NCBI GenBank assembly: GCA_902806565.1
Contig: CADCXA010000059.1
Span: 806,001-870,000, forward strand
Direction: 5' to 3'
DNA from: Hypoxylon rubiginosum
Taxonomy: Eukaryota; Ascomycota; Sordariomycetes; Xylariales; Hypoxylaceae
DNA: 64,000 nucleotides
The translations under genes were made by a program, and so were the position numbers. The notes beneath the pieces were generated by a model. That model was not told the DNA's origin. It worked only from the letters and a program-made list of their open reading frames with translations, and searched no databases. Numbering within the stretch: position 1 is the first letter of the stretch; every line of letters begins with the position of its first letter. This document shows positions 60,666 to 64,000 of this stretch, piece after piece.

Positions 60666-62606
60666 ATATACTATAAAAACAAATAAAAAAAATATAAATA
60701 TTTTAATAAAATAAAAATATTTAATTTTAATTAAAAATAAAAACCTAATATTATTATTTTATTTAAAAAATAAATATATTTAAAAAGTTTTTATAAATTA
60801 AATAACATTTAAAAATAATATTATATAAATTTATAATAAAAAAAATTATTTATTTATTATTTTCTTATTTTAAAAATAATTTTATTAAATTTAATTTATA
60901 TATAATATAAATAAATTTATTTTATATAAATATTTATTTAATTATAAAATAAAAACGGAAATAAGTATAAAATAATAATAAAAATATAACTAATATATTA
61001 TATAATTATATAATAAATAAAAATAATTTATTTTTAAAAAAAATTATATATAAATACTAAGTTAAAAATAATATAAATAACTTTAATAAAAAAAGTTATA
61101 ATATAATATATTAAATTTATTAAAATTATAAATAATATAAATAATTTAATATTAAAATTTTAATATATAAATAAAATAATATATATATTATATAACTTAT
61201 ATTATTATATTTAAATACTATAAAAATAAAACTTTTTTAATAAAATAAAAAAAATTATTAAAATTAAATATAAAAATAATTTAAAAAAAGTATATATTTA
61301 ATATTAATATTATTAAATAACACCTTTTTTATAATAATTTTAAAACTTTAAAAATATTATTATTTATTAGTATTTATATTAAAAACTTAAATTATAATTA
61401 ATTTAATAATTTAAATTATATTTTTTTATTATTTATTTATTTATATAAACCATATAAACCATTATATTTAATATATTAAATATTTTAATATAATTATAAT
61501 AAAAAAACATTAAAATAAAATCTGGATTTTATATTTATTTTATTTTTATTATTAATAATTTCTAAATAATAAGTCGAGGAAACTAAATTATTAAAAATAT
61601 TAATATAATTATAATTATAATAATTATAATTAATATTTTAATTATTATTTTAAATATTAATATTAATAAATATATTATTTAATTTAAAATAAAAATAATA
61701 TATATAATTTAAACTTTTAAAGTTTATTAGTTTTATTTTAAAAATGTTATTTAAGTAAATAATAATTTTATTATATAAACTTTAAATATAACCTTAAAAA
61801 AAACTATAATATATAATTTAATTATATATTTAAAAATATTACTTTAAAATATATAACGGTAAATATAATTATAATAATAAATTTTAAATATTAAATAAAA
61901 ATCTAATTAAATAACTTTTTAAATTTAAAAATAATTAATTTTATAATCTAAGTTTTTTATCTTAATAATAAACTTAATATAATTTTAACTTAATTTATTA
62001 ATTGCTTTTTTTTTAAACGTATTTATATAATTTTAAACTTATTTTTATTTTAATTTATTTAATATAACGTTTAAATATTATTTAATTATAAAATATTTAT
62101 TAAATTATAATTCTTATTAAATTAAATAATTAATATTATATTAATATTTTTATTAAACATTTATTATTTTTATATTTATATATTTTTTAATTATTAAACC
62201 TAGTTAAAATATAAATAAATAATTAATAAAAATATAAATAAAATTAATATTATATAAAAACATTTTATTTATTATATTAATTATATTTATAAATAATTAA
62301 ATAAAAAATATATTTATAAAATAAAATATATAATTTATACCTTAAAAAAACTATTTTTTATTTATATTATAATATTAAAAAAAGTTTTTAAATTTATAAA
62401 AACTTTATATTAAATAAAATATTTAAATAAAAATAATAATTTAAAAATTTCAAGATTTAACTTTTATAAAAATAATAATTAAATCGATAATATTATTATA
62501 GATTTATTTTAACGTGGCTTATAATTATAACTAATAAAAAGTGTAATATAAGAAATAATAAAACCAATTAAAGCTTTTAAAACTTAAACTTTTATATTCA
62601 CTTAAA

Positions 62607-63010
62607 AAGAGGGGGGGATATTGGTTTCTACGTCTTTAAATCCAGGGGTCCAAATCCAGAAACTCAGATTACGTAAGTCATTCTGAGGTAGGTAATACTG
62701 TTATTAATAAAGGCGAAGAGCCTATGGAGAACATGACGACAGATGTTATAGATGACACCTAAAAGTCACAAGGTTTACATGTCACAGGATAAGTCAAGTT
62801 ATAGGAAAAGGGGCAAGGGCTTTTACCCGACTTTTAGGTTGTGATCAGAGTGTACGTAGGTATGACCGGATAAATCTGACGAAGAAATAAATAAAACTCA
62901 TAACTTTGTTTGATGCAAGTTCAAAAGAAAGGCAATACGATATAATATTCTAAGATACTTAGCTACCTATTTCCTTCCCAACCGGATGTACGCACGGACA
63001 AGGGGCCATT
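62607..63010. other. Return to normal composition
   Basis: This begins abruptly with a run of G (AGAGGGGGGG) after the AT-rich block. It carries the right copy of the 22-nt inverted repeat, a GAGGTAGGTAATA motif near 62686-62698 and the 3' flank of the P450. No gene is seen. Confidence 0.6.
62658..62679 (+). repeat. Block-flanking inverted repeat, right copy
   Basis: Matches the reverse complement of 36899-36920 at 19 of 22 positions. It lies about 50 bp outside the right edge of the AT-rich block. Confidence 0.6.
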
Positions 63011-64000
63011 TTACTCCTTGTAGTGCTCCTTGGTTCTCTGCTCCGCCAGTTGCAGACACTCTTCAGTAACTGTAGAGTCTCTGGGAATCAACTTGACCTT
63101 GAAGTATTTCGGAATGGCGACCAAGGCCGACTTGAACTGGTTATACTCGACGTAATCCGTATTTGGGGGTGCCTCACCGCTAGCCACAATCTTGTAAGAA
63201 GCGAGGATGCGAACGAGAGCGGCGTTTAGAAGACGGGAGGCAATAAACTGTCCGGAACAAGCACGAGACCCCGCGCCGAAACTGAGATGATCAAGGCTGG
63301 CAACATGTTTCTCGGCTGGGGGGTCTAGGCTCTTCAGCCATCTCTCCGGGTCGAATTTGCCAGCATCGGGGCCGAAGTGGTCAACGTCTACTTCGATATG
63401 AGTATTGATCTAGTAATGACTATCAAAAACATGGGTCTTACCGTGATTACCAGCCTGCGCGTTGATCAATATCATTGTTTTCGGCGGGATGATCGCACCG
63501 TTCCAATTAACATCTTGAACAGTCTGTCGGGGTAGACTCATGGAGCTGACGGTATAAAACCGTCCGGCCTCCTTGATGATCGCATTGATATAAGGAACCT
63601 TCTCCTCTACGAAACAACTTGCCCAAGCATCACGTACGTCAGGATAGTGTCGTTTGATGTCCTCATATGCGCGATCTTGCCAGGCTTGCCCCTCTAGGGT
63701 CGATAGAGATCCAAGGCAGGAGGTGAGGGTACCTGGAATAGTCTCGAAACCACCGGACACCAAAGATAGGCATATTGAGGAGACTTCTTCGCCGGTGAGC
63801 TTAGTCTCCTGATCCTTGAGAATGGCGGCGGAAATGCAAGGCTTATCGGTCCCCTGCTTGATCATGTCTCTGACTTTTTCAAGTAGGAGATTCAGGTAAG
63901 CATCACGTCGCCCCCGAAGTTCCTTCGAGCGTGCATTCTTCCCGTTGTTTGGAAAATATCGTAGGGCCGGTACGTAGTCCTGGTGGTTCTCAGATGCACT
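63011..64000 (-). CDS. Cytochrome P450, CYP504-like, 3' part
   Basis: Two exon parts, from beyond 64000 to 63442 and 63387-63011, joined across a 54-bp intron (donor GTAAGA, acceptor TAG) that restores AGNH-D-VDHFGPDAGKFDPERW. The 311 visible residues cover the C-terminal two thirds. The I-helix region is LVSGGFETIPGT, the ExxR motif is EAGR, the PERF-like segment is DPERW, and the haem-binding loop is FGAGSRACSG with the axial cysteine. The combination closely resembles fungal phenylacetate hydroxylases (phacA/phacB, CYP504), which hydroxylate phenylacetate or 3-hydroxyphenylacetate toward homogentisate; the exact substrate is inferred. The frame is open to the window end, so the N-terminal membrane anchor lies outside. 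Confidence 0.88.

Larger units (their letters stand above)
36953..62606. repeat. 25.6-kb AT-rich, RIP-like block
   Basis: Nearly all bases are A or T, with C and G occurring singly or in short CT, AG, CG or GG contexts; CpA and TpG are strikingly rare by eye. No open frame of useful length exists. This is the expected result of repeat-induced point mutation of repeated DNA. Both edges are sharp. The interior retains detectable repeats: a 47-bp inverted repeat, 40-bp, 21-bp and 13-bp tandem arrays, and a 170-bp direct-repeat pair, so it is decayed transposon sequence rather than simple AT. A small regional centromere is an alternative that sequence alone cannot exclude. Confidence 0.9.

Noticed and set aside
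36953..62606. Mitochondrial DNA insertion or contaminating AT-rich organelle sequence
   Set aside because: No organelle genes, no usable frames and strong depletion of CpA/TpG rather than ordinary AT bias. RIP explains it better.

Overview
The window comes from a filamentous ascomycete (Pezizomycotina; a Sordariomycete-type genome is my inference). Genes carry short introns (48 to 192 bp) with GTRAGT-like donors, CTAAC/CTGAC-like branch sites and YAG acceptors. Recognisable products include mitochondrial processing peptidase beta, a GH36 raffinose-synthase-type enzyme, a GPI-anchored-type cell-surface protein, an Ecp2/Hce2-type secreted protein and a CYP504-like P450. About 40% of the window is a block of nearly pure A+T that looks like a product of repeat-induced point mutation (RIP).

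Left part (1-24,300). A gene-free stretch with a striking hairpin is followed by an HXXXD acyltransferase of very high GC. Next is a 946-residue TPR/ankyrin protein ending in a TIR-like domain. MPP-beta (housekeeping) and a GH36 enzyme are divergent and share a 498-bp promoter. Then come an NmrA/SDR-type oxidoreductase with a 14-nt microexon, an extended-SDR aldehyde reductase, two unrecognised proteins (433 and 409 residues) and an unrecognised 365-residue protein. Each gene model was built by joining exons at splice sites that keep the frame and restore family motifs.

Middle part (24,300-36,950). A GPI-anchored-type surface protein; a broken copy and an intact copy of an Hce2 effector-like gene about 2 kb apart; a DHA2-type MFS transporter broken by a 1-base deletion and an in-frame TGA; a classical SDR of 341 residues; and the first three exons of another SDR whose remainder is missing where the AT-rich block begins. 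Decay (pseudogenes, truncated genes, tRNA-like fragments, (TAGG)n tracts) concentrates in the gene-poor part of this region and toward the block.

AT-rich block (about 36,953-62,606). There are no genes and almost no C or G. It still holds structure: a 47-bp inverted repeat at the left edge, short tandem arrays, and a pair of about 170-bp direct repeats at 49.8 and 60.5 kb. The left copy is next to a relict polypurine tract, which points to a RIP-destroyed LTR retrotransposon on the minus strand. A 22-nt imperfect inverted repeat lies just outside both edges of the block. Beyond it, normal sequence resumes with the 3' part of a P450 running off the window.

The genes do not form an obvious single pathway. 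Several redox enzymes, an acyltransferase and an efflux pump are present, but housekeeping genes are interleaved and no backbone synthase is visible. The strongest candidates for new biology are the TIR-like protein, the bounded AT-rich block and the effector gene pair near it.
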